From: Nitrospira sp.
GTDB lineage: Bacteria; Nitrospirota; Nitrospiria; Nitrospirales; Nitrospiraceae
DNA: 50,671 bases
Direction of reading: 5' to 3'
Assembly: GCA_030444405.1 (NCBI GenBank)
Contig: JARFPM010000038.1
Location: forward strand, 1-50,671
Below, one piece after another: positions 27,341-36,736 of the stretch. A model generated the notes under the pieces. It was given only the letters and a program-made list of their open reading frames with translations. It searched no databases and was not told where the DNA came from. How positions within the stretch are numbered: position 1 is the stretch's first letter; every line of letters starts with the position of its first letter. The translations under genes and the position numbers were made by a program.

Positions 27341-28200
27341 CGCCGCTTCCCCTCGTCCTGTTTGGCCTGCTTGGCTTAACCCTCCCGCTCATCCTACTCC
27401 CCTGTGTCACGCCATCCGCCAAAGGCCAGACACTTCCTGATTTCCCCCTCAACGGGCCTCAATCAACAATAGTACTCGTGCGGGTCGTCGCGCATGGGGC
27501 GATGGTGTTGGGCAGAGAGGTCGGCGGGGCCCGCGTGACCATTACCGAGGTCGCAAGTGGCCAAATCCTCGCTACCGGGATGCAGCAGGGCGAAGCCGGC
27601 GATCAGAACCAAATCATGCGGACTCCCCACCTGATGGAAGAGCCAATCTACAGTTCTCGCCCCTCGGCCGCATTCACCACGACATTGCAGCTACAGAAAC
27701 CGACATTGGTGGAAATTTCTGCAGAAGGTCCGCTCGCTTTTCCCGCTGCATTACGGAGGACCAGCAAGACTCTTCTACTCACACCGGGGCAGGACCTGAC
27801 GCAGGACGGCATCGTCCTGCACCTCTATGGCTATCTGGTGCAGATCGAACGGCCCAAGCCACGTGACGCATTGATCGCAAAAGACGATGTCAAACTCCGA
27901 GCCTCAGTCCGAACCCTATCCGGCTCACTAGTTCGTCCACATGGAGATTGGGACTCGCGGAAGATCCGTATCTATGGAGAAGTCCTGATCGGGGATCGGG
28001 TCATCGAACGGCTCCAGATGTTTTACGATGAAGGAAGCCGCACGTTTGAAGCGCCGTTCTTTGTGCCGCCATCGAAGGAAGTTCCAGACGGGATCACGCT
28101 GCGGGTGATCGCCACGGATCTCTCAACCGGTAACTCTGGAATGGATCAGGCCAACTATCCGGTGCTAAGCGAGCGACCCCCGCCCACACCCGTTCGTTAG
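27337..28200 (+). CDS. Hypothetical secreted protein
   Basis: The 287-residue protein begins with a signal peptide (LVLFGLLGLTLPLILLPC, then AKGQ as a plausible cleavage site). The mature part is rich in beta-strand patterns and Pro/Thr, with VRVVAHGAMVLGREVGGARVTI near the N-terminus, a segment that looks like an immunoglobulin-like or carboxypeptidase-regulatory-like beta sandwich (ARVTITEVASGQIL), and a second beta domain near the C-terminus. No catalytic motif is seen. It is translationally coupled to metG by an ATGA overlap, which is more likely a matter of packing than of shared function. Confidence 0.65.
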   Translation: MTPLPLVLFGLLGLTLPLILLPCVTPSAKGQTLPDFPLNGPQSTIVLVRVVAHGAMVLGREVGGARVTITEVASGQILATGMQQGEAGDQNQIMRTPHLMEEPIYSSRPSAAFTTTLQLQKPTLVEISAEGPLAFPAALRRTSKTLLLTPGQDLTQDGIVLHLYGYLVQIERPKPRDALIAKDDVKLRASVRTLSGSLVRPHGDWDSRKIRIYGEVLIGDRVIERLQMFYDEGSRTFEAPFFVPPSKEVPDGITLRVIATDLSTGNSGMDQANYPVLSERPPPTPVR

Positions 28201-28271
28201 CCTGCGGTCGGACGAACTTAAACTATCGGCAAGACTTGCCGCATCGTCTCCCCCATGCGAAACTGTCATTC

Positions 28272-29210
28272 ATGACGGCCCTCGCCTCGTACTCACATCT
28301 CCGATCACGACTCCAACTGGCTCTGGCGATCAATGCCGTGATCATCGCGGCTGAGTTTGTCGGCGGCTGGCTCCTCAATAGTGTCGGCCTCATGAGCGAC
28401 GCAGGCCACAACCTCATCGACCAAGGTTCACTCTTCCTTGCCCTTTACGCCCATCTCCTCACCGCGCGTCCTGCCTCCGAGACCCGTACCTTCGGCTACC
28501 ATCGTGCTGGCATCCTTGCCTCATTTCTCAATAGTTTCATTCTTCTGCTGACCGCATTCGGCATCGCGATCGTCGGCCTGAAACGGCTGTTGCAACCAGT
28601 TCCCGTAGACGGCTTGTGGGTGATGGCGGTTGCCGCCGTAAGTTTCATCGCCAACCTTGGGATCGCACTTCTACTCCAACACGGTGCAAAAGACGATCTG
28701 AACATCCGGAGCGCGTTCTGGCACATGTTAGGTGATGCGTGGATCTCGCTCGGTGTCATTGTCAGTGGTGGGGCCATTCTCCTGACAGAATGGACCTTCC
28801 TCGATCCGCTCGTGAGCCTACTGATCGTCGGAGTTATTCTCCGAGGAACCTGGCCGATCTTTAGAGAGTCGATGGATGTCCTGTTGGAATCAACCCCACC
28901 TGGCATTAGCGCGTCTCATGTCGCAGCCACGATGGAATCCATCCCCGGCGTCAGGAACGTGCACGATCTTCACATTTGGGCGGTCGAACCTCGGTTGGTC
29001 ATGCTCACCAGTCACGTCATGATCGAACATCATCGGACCCCGCTGGAGTTGCTGCAGCTGATCCAGAACCGGATCACGACGGATTTCGGAATCAAACACA
29101 TGACCATTCAACTGGAAACCGAGTGCTGCGATCCAGACGACATCCACTGCGACCTTCGAAAGCTGACAGAACAGCACCACGAAGCCCATACCTTCGCGCA
29201 TTATCATTGA
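28272..29210 (+). CDS. Cation diffusion facilitator (zinc/divalent metal exporter)
   Basis: CDF transporters exchange cytosolic zinc or similar ions for protons. From ATG 28272 the product has 312 residues with six predicted helices; helix 2 has LMSDAGHNLID and helix 5 has WHMLGDAWISLGV, the paired His/Asp sites that bind the metal. The C-terminal cytosolic domain has VHDLHIWAVEPRLVMLTSHV and ends in a His/Glu/Cys-rich tail (ETECCDPDDIHCD, then HHEAHTFAHYH) that may bind metal. The longer frame starts with TTG at 28236; neither start has a strong ribosome site. Confidence 0.88.
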   Translation: MTALASYSHLRSRLQLALAINAVIIAAEFVGGWLLNSVGLMSDAGHNLIDQGSLFLALYAHLLTARPASETRTFGYHRAGILASFLNSFILLLTAFGIAIVGLKRLLQPVPVDGLWVMAVAAVSFIANLGIALLLQHGAKDDLNIRSAFWHMLGDAWISLGVIVSGGAILLTEWTFLDPLVSLLIVGVILRGTWPIFRESMDVLLESTPPGISASHVAATMESIPGVRNVHDLHIWAVEPRLVMLTSHVMIEHHRTPLELLQLIQNRITTDFGIKHMTIQLETECCDPDDIHCDLRKLTEQHHEAHTFAHYH

Positions 29211-29516
29211 CCTCTTCGTCTCCGACTCAGCTGCACTCACATAGCTGAGGCGAGGCAGGAAACGTCCAGCGCGCTTTGCTTTTGCGATCTCATCAAGACA
29301 CATTATGGAAACCCATCCTCCAGACGCGACCCTGGACGGCTAGCAACAAGCAACGAACCATCATCAGCGCTCGCATTACTCAGATATCCCTCAACCACCA
29401 ACTATCTTTCCCTGCATCCTTCACGTTCCAGACCCATCTCGTTACAATGGTGCGTACTCAAGGAGGCTCATCCAAAACAGCTGAACAGGGATCAAATCCA
29501 TAGCTTTGGTTGTTGC
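29211..29516. other. Non-coding stretch between the CDF gene and the cupin gene
   Basis: The stretch shows one clear hairpin, CTCAGCT (29226-29232) pairing with AGCTGAG (29243-29249) around a 10-base loop, directly after the CDF stop. It may help end that transcript but no T-run follows. The remaining 260 bases have only weak open frames without ribosome sites and nothing that I can name. Confidence 0.45.
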
Positions 29517-29819
29517 ATGTCCTATCTCACCCATCAGAAATTTCCGGTGCCTCTCAATCGTGACCAGGTCTCGCACGACTGGGGCAGTCGAGGCTACTCC
29601 TGCGACGTGTTCACCGATCCGCCCGGCAGGGAGTGGAATGATTTCGTCCACGCGACAAACGAACTGGTGACCGTGATGGATGGGAGACTCAAGCTCACCA
29701 TCGACGGCGAAGAGATCATTGCAGAGCCTGGCGACGAAGTGTTTATTCCTAAAGAGGTTCGCCATTCCGTCAAGAATATTTCCTCCTCCACGACGCATTG
29801 GCTGTATGGGTATGATTAG
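29517..29819 (+). CDS. Small cupin-domain protein
   Basis: The 100-residue protein is a single cupin barrel. The first motif reads WNDFVHATNELVTVMDG, with one His and one Glu in metal-ligand positions, and the second reads PGDEVFIPKEVRHSVKN, with the expected His. It may bind a metal and a small ligand; an enzyme or sensor role cannot be chosen. Its neighbours are unrelated metal-transport and lipoprotein genes. Confidence 0.75.
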   Translation: MSYLTHQKFPVPLNRDQVSHDWGSRGYSCDVFTDPPGREWNDFVHATNELVTVMDGRLKLTIDGEEIIAEPGDEVFIPKEVRHSVKNISSSTTHWLYGYD

Positions 29820-30022
29820 CAATGCGCACCAGTGAGCCCCCTGCCGGCGAGAGTCGACGATCCTCACCTCATACCCTCGAACCTACCAGGTCGCTTTTCC
29901 TTTTGGCATGACAAAGCGTCATGCGATTCTGGTATCCTAGCCCCCATTCGCAGGCCCTCCCAATCTTCAACCACTTGAGGTGGGTCATCTCACAACCACA
30001 GCTTCTCCGAAGGAAGAACCCG

Positions 30023-31510
30023 ATGCTTCCTCCATTAAGACACAAAGCTCTCATCGCGTTATCCATTACGGTATCCTTGACGGGTTGTCTGGCCAAAGAG
30101 CATGTCCTTCGCCCACCGTCGCCGATGATACTACCGTCAACACCACCCCCTCTCTCTCCGGTGGTGGAATCCAGTATCAGCTTTCCTGTCCAGATCAACC
30201 TCACCCGATTCTTGAATGCCGCCAACGATGAGAACGTGGTTCCAAAGACATTTGATCAATCGGGCATCCCTATCAAGCACTCAAAAGGCGCTGAGCGTAG
30301 GTATTATGTAGAACGGGACGATTTTGCGATCGCGCGCTCAGACGCATACCAATCCATGAGCCCAGATCAAAGGGTTATGCCCCGTGATTGGTGGAAAGGG
30401 ATCGATCTCCCGGGCACCCGCCTCCCCCTCACCGCTGACCTTCACTCTTACCCCAATACGCATGCGCAACCACCGGCGGGGAGGGTACCCGTCGACTGTG
30501 GCACCGGCCATGAACGGGCAAAAAGAACAATGGTAAATGGAAGTATCGCAATCGAAATGACTCCGAACTACAGCCTGTCAGGGACGGTGGCTGATGTAGC
30601 GGTCAGCGCAATGGATGCTTGCAACTCCCGCGTCGCCACCGTAGACCTGCCTCAAGAAGTCAAAAATAGGCTGACAGACAGCGTACGAGAGGGGCTCAAT
30701 CAGGCAGTCGCGCACCTCAATACAAGCACGATTCGAACTCAAGTGGACGAGGTATGGAACGGGCTGCGCGCTCCAATACAACTAGAACCGAACTCGTGGC
30801 TCCAGTTCAATATCGACAAGATCAAACACAACGGCTTTTCGATCGGTGGACAACGACTGGATGATACGATCCATGTCGTCGCAAACCCGGTAATCGTCTT
30901 TGGTCCGGAACCCCCAGCGATCACTGCCGGACTTCCTCAACTCGATACTCAACTGGCTTCCCCAGGATATCACGTCGTTGCTGATATCCCGCTGGACTAC
31001 GCCTCGCTTTCTCAATCGCTTGCGGGGCGACTCCAAGGGAAGCGTATCGCTGTGAAGGGAGATTTCATTCTCATTACTGACGCGTCAATCTTCGGTCTTG
31101 GTGGCAATCAAGTACTTCTGAAGATTGTGTTTACGGGAGATGCGATCGGTCACCTGTATTTCGTCGGAAAACCCGAAATGAATGCACTGACACAGACCGT
31201 CCAAATCAGTGGTCTCCGTCTGGACGCGGCCACCGAACAGCTGTTACAGAAGGATGGCCCAGATTGGCTCTATCGCTCTTCCCTCCAAGACCTCATTGGG
31301 GGTGAAGCCTTACTCGGCATGACCCCGGCGATCGACCGCATGCGCGACCTTACGACAAAGGTACTCAATCGAGCACTGACTCCGACTATCACGACCTATG
31401 GGACCGTCGCGTCTGTGCAGGGCATCGGCGTGTTCGCCGACGTGAACGCGCTGTACGTTCGAGTGATGAGTGACGGCTCAGTCAATCTGAAGGTCGACGG
31501 CAAGCAGTAA
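30023..31510 (+). CDS. DUF4403-family lipoprotein
   Basis: I start at ATG 30023, which has GAAGGAAG upstream; the frame is open to 29921. The first 20 residues form a signal peptide ending LSITVSLTGC, a lipobox, so the protein is probably lipid-anchored. The 495-residue product matches the DUF4403 layout: SSISFPVQINLTRFLNAAN near the N-terminus (the start of a large lipid-binding-like beta barrel), a central ATVDLPQEVKNRLTDSVREGLNQAV, and repeated long beta segments to the C-terminus. The family function is unknown. It converges with the transporter gene 6 bp away. Confidence 0.8.
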   Translation: MLPPLRHKALIALSITVSLTGCLAKEHVLRPPSPMILPSTPPPLSPVVESSISFPVQINLTRFLNAANDENVVPKTFDQSGIPIKHSKGAERRYYVERDDFAIARSDAYQSMSPDQRVMPRDWWKGIDLPGTRLPLTADLHSYPNTHAQPPAGRVPVDCGTGHERAKRTMVNGSIAIEMTPNYSLSGTVADVAVSAMDACNSRVATVDLPQEVKNRLTDSVREGLNQAVAHLNTSTIRTQVDEVWNGLRAPIQLEPNSWLQFNIDKIKHNGFSIGGQRLDDTIHVVANPVIVFGPEPPAITAGLPQLDTQLASPGYHVVADIPLDYASLSQSLAGRLQGKRIAVKGDFILITDASIFGLGGNQVLLKIVFTGDAIGHLYFVGKPEMNALTQTVQISGLRLDAATEQLLQKDGPDWLYRSSLQDLIGGEALLGMTPAIDRMRDLTTKVLNRALTPTITTYGTVASVQGIGVFADVNALYVRVMSDGSVNLKVDGKQ

Positions 31511-31516
31511 TTCCAC

Positions 31517-32857
31517 TTAGCGCAGAAACACCAGCCAGAGATAGATCGCGCCGAGTGCCACCGACCCGATCATGACGGGAAGTCCGAACTTAAAGAACTG
31601 CCAAAAGGTAATCCGGTAGCCGGCTTTTCTGGCGATATCCACAATCACGACGTTGGCGCTCGCGCCGATGATCGTACCGTTACCTCCTAAACAAGCGCCC
31701 AAGGCCAATGCCCACCAGAGCGGGATGATGTCCGGTTGATGGACCAAGGTAACGTAGTCGGTCATCTCCGGATGGAGCGACCGGGCAAGATCGACGATCA
31801 ACGGATTCATCGCTGCGACATAGGGAATATTGTCCACAACGGCAGAAAGTATCGCCGATCCCCACAGCACCGTCATCGTGGATCCGGCGAGATTGCCCCT
31901 CGTCACCGTCACGAGTTGATCGGCTAGATACCGGATCACACCGACTTTGACCAGTCCTCCCACCAGGATAAATAATCCGATGAAAAAGAAAATGGTCTTC
32001 CACTCCACTTCAGCCAAATAGGTCAGCTCCTCATCATCCTCCGGCTTGCGTCTCGCATGACCGATGAACATGAACAGACTTGCCCCCAGCAACGCAATCG
32101 TGGCCGGTTCCAAATGGACGAGGGAATGGACGCAGAATGCCACATTGACCACCGCCAGCAAAATCAGACAACGGCGCAAGAAAGCCTCGTCCGGAACAGC
32201 CTCCCGTGAGCTCAGAGCAAGCACGGCCTCCCGCAGATGGGGTGCGACCGTCATCGTTCGGCCAAAAATCAGCCACAGCGCCGTCAAGAATACCATCATG
32301 ATCACGATGACAATCGGCCCCATGACGTACAGAAAATCGAGATAGCTGAGCTCGGCCTTACTCGCAATCATGATATTGGGTGGATCCCCAACGAGCGTAG
32401 CGGTCCCACCGATATTGGAAGCCAGCGCCTCGGTCATCAGAAACGTGACAGGGTTCAACTCCAACCGCTTGGTGATCGCAAGGGTGACCGGGGCCATGAG
32501 CAGGACGGTGGTAACGTTATCGAGCATGGCGGACAATACAGCGGTTAAAATGGCTAACAGCACGAGTAATCGGAAGGGCTTCGCATCGGCTCGCTGTGCC
32601 GCCCAAATGGCCAACACTTCAAATAGCCCGGTCTCCCGTACGATGTTGATGATCACCATCATGCCGATCAGCAAGAAGACGACGTTGTAGTCCACCCCGT
32701 ACTCATGGGAATAAAACGCCTCCTCTTGCGAGACCACGCCGAGCCCGATCATTACGGCCGCTCCGAACAAGGCCACAATTGTCTTGTGGAGCCGCTCGGT
32801 CATGATGAGCACATAGCACAAGCCGAAGATAAGAAGGGCCAGCGTCATAGGTGACAT
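31517..32857 (-). CDS. ArsB/NhaD-type ion transporter (P-protein-like)
   Basis: The protein of about 446 residues has some 11-12 hydrophobic helices and the internal two-fold repeat of the ion-transporter superfamily: SAMLDNVTTVLLMAPV and GGTATLVGDPPNIMIAS in the first half, SAVVDNIPYVAAMNPL and GGNGTIIGASANVVIVD in the second. The Asp-Asn pairs in the helix breaks fit a sodium- or anion-coupled carrier; arsenite, sodium/proton and citrate-type carriers all share this layout, so the substrate is not assigned. ATG 32857 is chosen by GGGG seven bases before it; the frame runs to 32875. It is divergent from glgB. Confidence 0.85.
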   Translation of the reverse strand: MSPMTLALLIFGLCYVLIMTERLHKTIVALFGAAVMIGLGVVSQEEAFYSHEYGVDYNVVFLLIGMMVIINIVRETGLFEVLAIWAAQRADAKPFRLLVLLAILTAVLSAMLDNVTTVLLMAPVTLAITKRLELNPVTFLMTEALASNIGGTATLVGDPPNIMIASKAELSYLDFLYVMGPIVIVIMMVFLTALWLIFGRTMTVAPHLREAVLALSSREAVPDEAFLRRCLILLAVVNVAFCVHSLVHLEPATIALLGASLFMFIGHARRKPEDDEELTYLAEVEWKTIFFFIGLFILVGGLVKVGVIRYLADQLVTVTRGNLAGSTMTVLWGSAILSAVVDNIPYVAAMNPLIVDLARSLHPEMTDYVTLVHQPDIIPLWWALALGACLGGNGTIIGASANVVIVDIARKAGYRITFWQFFKFGLPVMIGSVALGAIYLWLVFLR

Positions 32858-33023
32858 GTATGTCCCCGAAACCAAAAGAGACGGATCAGCCTAAGGGCCA
32901 TCGCATTATCCGGGGCCGATCGCGACAATGCAATCAGACTCGTCGTTCCGGCATGTCATCCGACGTCATCGCGAAGAACATTTTCCCCTTTCTAATCAAG
33001 ACCGTAGCCGTTAGGATAATGCA

Positions 33024-35222
33024 ATGACCATTCAACAGGATGACCTCGATCGCCTCATTGCAGGCACACACTGGGCCCCTCACTCAGTTCTGGGCCCTCA
33101 TGCCACGACGATCGACGGCCGCCCTTCCCTCGCAATCCGGGCCTGGCTACCCCAGATCAAGGATGTGGAGGTCGTATCCGACTCCATCCTCTGGCGTATG
33201 ACTCGCATTCGTGAGGAGGGACTGTATGAGACGCTTCTTCCAGGTACGGCACTCGCGTCATCCTACAAGCTTCGCATCACACGCCACGACGACACCGTCG
33301 CTGACATTCATGATCCCTATGCATTTCCCCCGCTGTTGACGGATTTTGAACTACACCTCTTTGCCGAAGGAACTTTCTACAAGGCGTATGACAGTTTCGG
33401 CGCCCATATCCGCACCGTCGAGGGCGTCTGCGGAATTCATTTTGTGGTGTGGGCTCCCAATGCCGCCCGCGTGAGTATCATCGGCGAATTCAATGGATGG
33501 AATGGCCTGTGCCATCCCATGACGAGTCGAGGATCGACCGGACTCTGGGAACTCTTCATTCCCGATCTACCGGAAGGTACCCTCTACAAATATGAAATCC
33601 GGTCACGAGAACAGACCGTTCCCTTGCTGAAAGCGGATCCCTACGCCTTTGCGAGCGAGCTCCGCCCACGGACTGCCTCGGTCGTGCGTGACCTGTCCAG
33701 CTACACCTGGCACGACGGCGCGTGGATGGCCGCTCGATCGGAATGGGATCCGCTGACCGCTCCCGTCTCCATCTATGAAGTCCATCTCGGATCATGGATG
33801 CGGGTACCGGAAGAGAACGATCGTTGGCTCACCTATGGAGAACTCGCTGCGAAGCTGATCCCCTACGCAACGGATCTGGGCTACACACACCTTGAACTCA
33901 TGCCGGTGACGGAACATCCGTTCGATGGATCATGGGGTTATCAAGCGACAGGCTACTTCGCGGCCACCAGCCGATATGGAGATCCCATGGGGTTCATGGC
34001 TTTCGTCGATGCCGCTCACCAAGCCGGTCTCGGCGTCATCATGGACTGGGCTCCCGCGCACTTTCCAGACGATCCCCATGGATTGGCGTTGTTCGACGGC
34101 ACACACCTCTACGACCATGCCGACCCGCGCCTCGGCTATCACCCTGATTGGCACAGCCGGATTTTCAATTATGACCGAGTCGAGGTGCGCACCTTCCTGT
34201 TGAACAGCGCGCTCTTCTGGTTGGACAAATACCACATCGACGGATTGCGCGTAGACGCCGTGGCGTCCATGCTCTACCTCGACTACGGCCGAAAGTCCGG
34301 TGAATGGATCTCGAATGAGTTCGGCGGCAACGAAAATCTTGGGGCCGTCTCACTCTTGAAAGAACTCAACGTGCTCATCCACCGAGAATTCCCTGGGGCC
34401 GTCACGATCGCGGAAGAATCCACGGCCTGGCCCGGTGTGTCTCGACCGACCTATACAGGCGGGCTTGGCTTTACGTTCAAGTGGAACATGGGATGGATGC
34501 ATGACATGCTGGCCTTTTTCCAGCACGATCCGATTTACCGTCGGTTCCATCAAAACCAAATTACGTTCGGTCTGCTCTACGCCTTCAGCGAGAATTTCGT
34601 CCTCGCCCTCTCTCATGACGAAGTGGTCCACGGCAAACGAACCTTGCTGGACAAAATGCCCGGCGATGTCTGGCAGCGGTTTGCGAACCTCCGGCTGCTC
34701 TATGGCTATATGTACAGCCATCCCGGCAAAAAAATGCTGTTCATGGGCGGAGAGTTCGGCCAGTGGCGGGAATGGAACCATGACACCAGCTTGGATTGGC
34801 ATCTCTGCGAGGATGAGCCGCATCGTGGCTTGCAACGTCTGATCCTCGACCTGAACCGCGTCTATCGCGAAGAACCGGCGCTGCACGAGGTCGACTTTGA
34901 CTGGAGCGGCTTTCAGTGGATTGATTTCAGCGACGCCGATAACTCCGTCATCGCCTACCTTCGAAAGGCGAAAAGCACGCCAGCGGCCATCGTCTGCCTG
35001 TGTAACTTCACGCCAGTGCCTCGCCACAATTACCGCATCGGCGTTCCTGAACCGGGCTGGTATCGAGAGCTCATCAACACCGACGGGATCGCCTATGGCG
35101 GCAGCAACATGGGAAATGGCGGCGGTGTTCATGCTGCGGAAATGCCGAGTCACGGTTTCCGCTACTCTCTGACGGTCACGCTCCCGCCCCTGTCTGTCCT
35201 CATGCTGAAACGACGGGCCTAG
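33024..35222 (+). CDS. glgB: 1,4-alpha-glucan branching enzyme (GH13)
   Basis: GlgB makes the alpha-1,6 branches of glycogen. The 732-residue protein has the normal order: an N-terminal N1 segment (LIAGTHWAPHSVLGPH), the CBM48 domain (VVWAPNAARVSIIGEFNGWN), and the GH13 barrel with ELMPVTEHPFDGSWGYQ, DGLRVDAVASMLYLDY (nucleophile Asp), TIAEEST (acid/base Glu) and LSHDEVVHGK; the C-terminal beta domain closes the protein. An AGGA site lies seven bases before the ATG. Together with glgA, it shows that the cell makes glycogen; no glgC or glgP is in the window. Confidence 0.95.
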   Translation: MTIQQDDLDRLIAGTHWAPHSVLGPHATTIDGRPSLAIRAWLPQIKDVEVVSDSILWRMTRIREEGLYETLLPGTALASSYKLRITRHDDTVADIHDPYAFPPLLTDFELHLFAEGTFYKAYDSFGAHIRTVEGVCGIHFVVWAPNAARVSIIGEFNGWNGLCHPMTSRGSTGLWELFIPDLPEGTLYKYEIRSREQTVPLLKADPYAFASELRPRTASVVRDLSSYTWHDGAWMAARSEWDPLTAPVSIYEVHLGSWMRVPEENDRWLTYGELAAKLIPYATDLGYTHLELMPVTEHPFDGSWGYQATGYFAATSRYGDPMGFMAFVDAAHQAGLGVIMDWAPAHFPDDPHGLALFDGTHLYDHADPRLGYHPDWHSRIFNYDRVEVRTFLLNSALFWLDKYHIDGLRVDAVASMLYLDYGRKSGEWISNEFGGNENLGAVSLLKELNVLIHREFPGAVTIAEESTAWPGVSRPTYTGGLGFTFKWNMGWMHDMLAFFQHDPIYRRFHQNQITFGLLYAFSENFVLALSHDEVVHGKRTLLDKMPGDVWQRFANLRLLYGYMYSHPGKKMLFMGGEFGQWREWNHDTSLDWHLCEDEPHRGLQRLILDLNRVYREEPALHEVDFDWSGFQWIDFSDADNSVIAYLRKAKSTPAAIVCLCNFTPVPRHNYRIGVPEPGWYRELINTDGIAYGGSNMGNGGGVHAAEMPSHGFRYSLTVTLPPLSVLMLKRRA

Positions 35223-35312
35223 CAGACCACTGATCAGGAGACCCAGCGGATCGATGATGGTCCCACACAGCGCTCACGGTCTTCGCACAACCAACCATGT
35301 GACTTGGGAGGA

Positions 35313-36722
35313 TTACCGGGTGCGCAGTTGTTCCACTTGCCCCTGGGCCCGAGCCAGATTGACGCGCGAGGCATGCACGCGGAAGAGGGCGTCGATCATG
35401 TTGTCTTTCGCGCGCACGAGTGAAAACAACGCGTTCGACAATTCCAGCGTGTTGGAGCTCAACGTCCGGATGCGTTCCCGTGCAAGGCCCACCTCGGTCA
35501 GCGAGGCTTTGAGGCCGTCTTTCGCGATCCGCTGTTGTTCCAGTGAGGCTCTCAGGGTGACCAGCGCTTCTCTCACTTCCATGCCGACTTGGTTCTTGAC
35601 CAGGACCAGTTTGTAATTTTCCTGGTTGAATTCGCTCACACTCTGCCCGATGCGACCTTCGCGTTGCCCTCCATCGAAAATCGGAATCGACAGCTGGACT
35701 CCGACATTGTAGGTGCCGGTCGTGTTGTCGAGTCTATTGCCGATCAGCCCGTAGTTGCCCTCCGCCGACAGGGACGGAAGCCGCTCACTCTTGATCGATC
35801 GCAAACTCAATTCCGCGGTCCTGATCCGTTGCGTCTGTGCCTTGAGCTCAGGCCGATTGACGCTGGCCGCCTCCAGAGCGCTTTCCAACGATGGAATCAG
35901 CCCGTCGTAACCCTTCATTTCGTCCGTGAGCTGAAGCGTGACGTCATAGCCGATCCCGATTGAATTGAGCAGCGTAAACTTGGCCCGCTCCACCTCTCCC
36001 TTGGCCAGTTCGAGCCGCTGCCGTTCATTCTCCAACTGAGTTTCCAGTCGCGCCGCGTCAAGACCGGTCGCCATACCTCCCGCCAGCCGATTCTTGACAA
36101 ACGCGACCAGATCTTCATACAGAGTGACGTTGGCCGATCGGGCCTCCAGCGTCTCCCGATTGCGCAGTACCTCGAAGTAGGTCAGGGCGACCTTGGCGAC
36201 GGTATCATTCTCGGTGGTCGTGGAGTCCAGTTCCGCCACCTGGAGAGCCGAGCGGGACGCCCGCCACCGTTCGATCAGACTCAGACTGAACAGGGACTGG
36301 GTGAAGGAAGCGCGGCCGTCGAAGAGATCGAACGGATCGGTCCGACGCGGCGGCCCCCCGAGGGAACCTAGGAAGAAAGTTTGGTTGTTGTACTTGCCGG
36401 TGGACGCAATGTTCGGAAGTAACCCGCCCAATTGGGTTCGGGAGGCTGCGCGCGCGGCCTCGATCTTTTCACGAAACAGGCGAATGTTCGGATTCTTGTC
36501 GAGTGCCGCGTCGATGGCCTCCGCCAACGACAGCTTGAGCACCGGCAGATTCTCGGTCGGCAGCGGACGCGTTGGGCTCTCTTGAGCCAGCGCAGCACTG
36601 CTGGCTGACAGAATTCCGGCTAGGACGAAGAGCGCCGCTTGGGTCCAACAACGGGCGACTCGCCCGCACGTTCGGCCCTGCGACACGTCCGCCCCTCGGC
36701 CTGTTCGTAGATTGAGTCTCAT
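35313..36722 (-). CDS. TolC-family outer membrane channel protein
   Basis: The 469-residue protein has a signal peptide (residues about 25-46, ending SSAALAQ) and two TolC-type repeats made of long helices with LSLAEAIDAALDKNPNIRLFREKIEAARA at the first and RPELKAQTQRIRTAELSLRSIKSERLPSLSAEGNYG at the second, plus the beta-barrel strand segments FDGGQREGRI. TolC proteins form the outer-membrane exit duct of tripartite exporters. GGGAGAGAC precedes the ATG. It is the last gene of the secretion run, 14 bp after the HlyD gene, so it probably serves as the exit channel for that system. Confidence 0.9.
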   Translation of the reverse strand: MRLNLRTGRGADVSQGRTCGRVARCWTQAALFVLAGILSASSAALAQESPTRPLPTENLPVLKLSLAEAIDAALDKNPNIRLFREKIEAARAASRTQLGGLLPNIASTGKYNNQTFFLGSLGGPPRRTDPFDLFDGRASFTQSLFSLSLIERWRASRSALQVAELDSTTTENDTVAKVALTYFEVLRNRETLEARSANVTLYEDLVAFVKNRLAGGMATGLDAARLETQLENERQRLELAKGEVERAKFTLLNSIGIGYDVTLQLTDEMKGYDGLIPSLESALEAASVNRPELKAQTQRIRTAELSLRSIKSERLPSLSAEGNYGLIGNRLDNTTGTYNVGVQLSIPIFDGGQREGRIGQSVSEFNQENYKLVLVKNQVGMEVREALVTLRASLEQQRIAKDGLKASLTEVGLARERIRTLSSNTLELSNALFSLVRAKDNMIDALFRVHASRVNLARAQGQVEQLRTR

Positions 36723-36736
36723 GTCTCTCCCATTCT

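Noticed and set aside
29276-29503. 75-codon plus-strand frame before the cupin gene
   Set aside because: No ribosome site and a low-complexity Ser/Thr/Gln-rich translation; more likely non-coding.
34350-35153. 267-codon open frame antisense to glgB
   Set aside because: It is fully inside the conserved glgB gene on the other strand and has the composition of a reverse-frame shadow.
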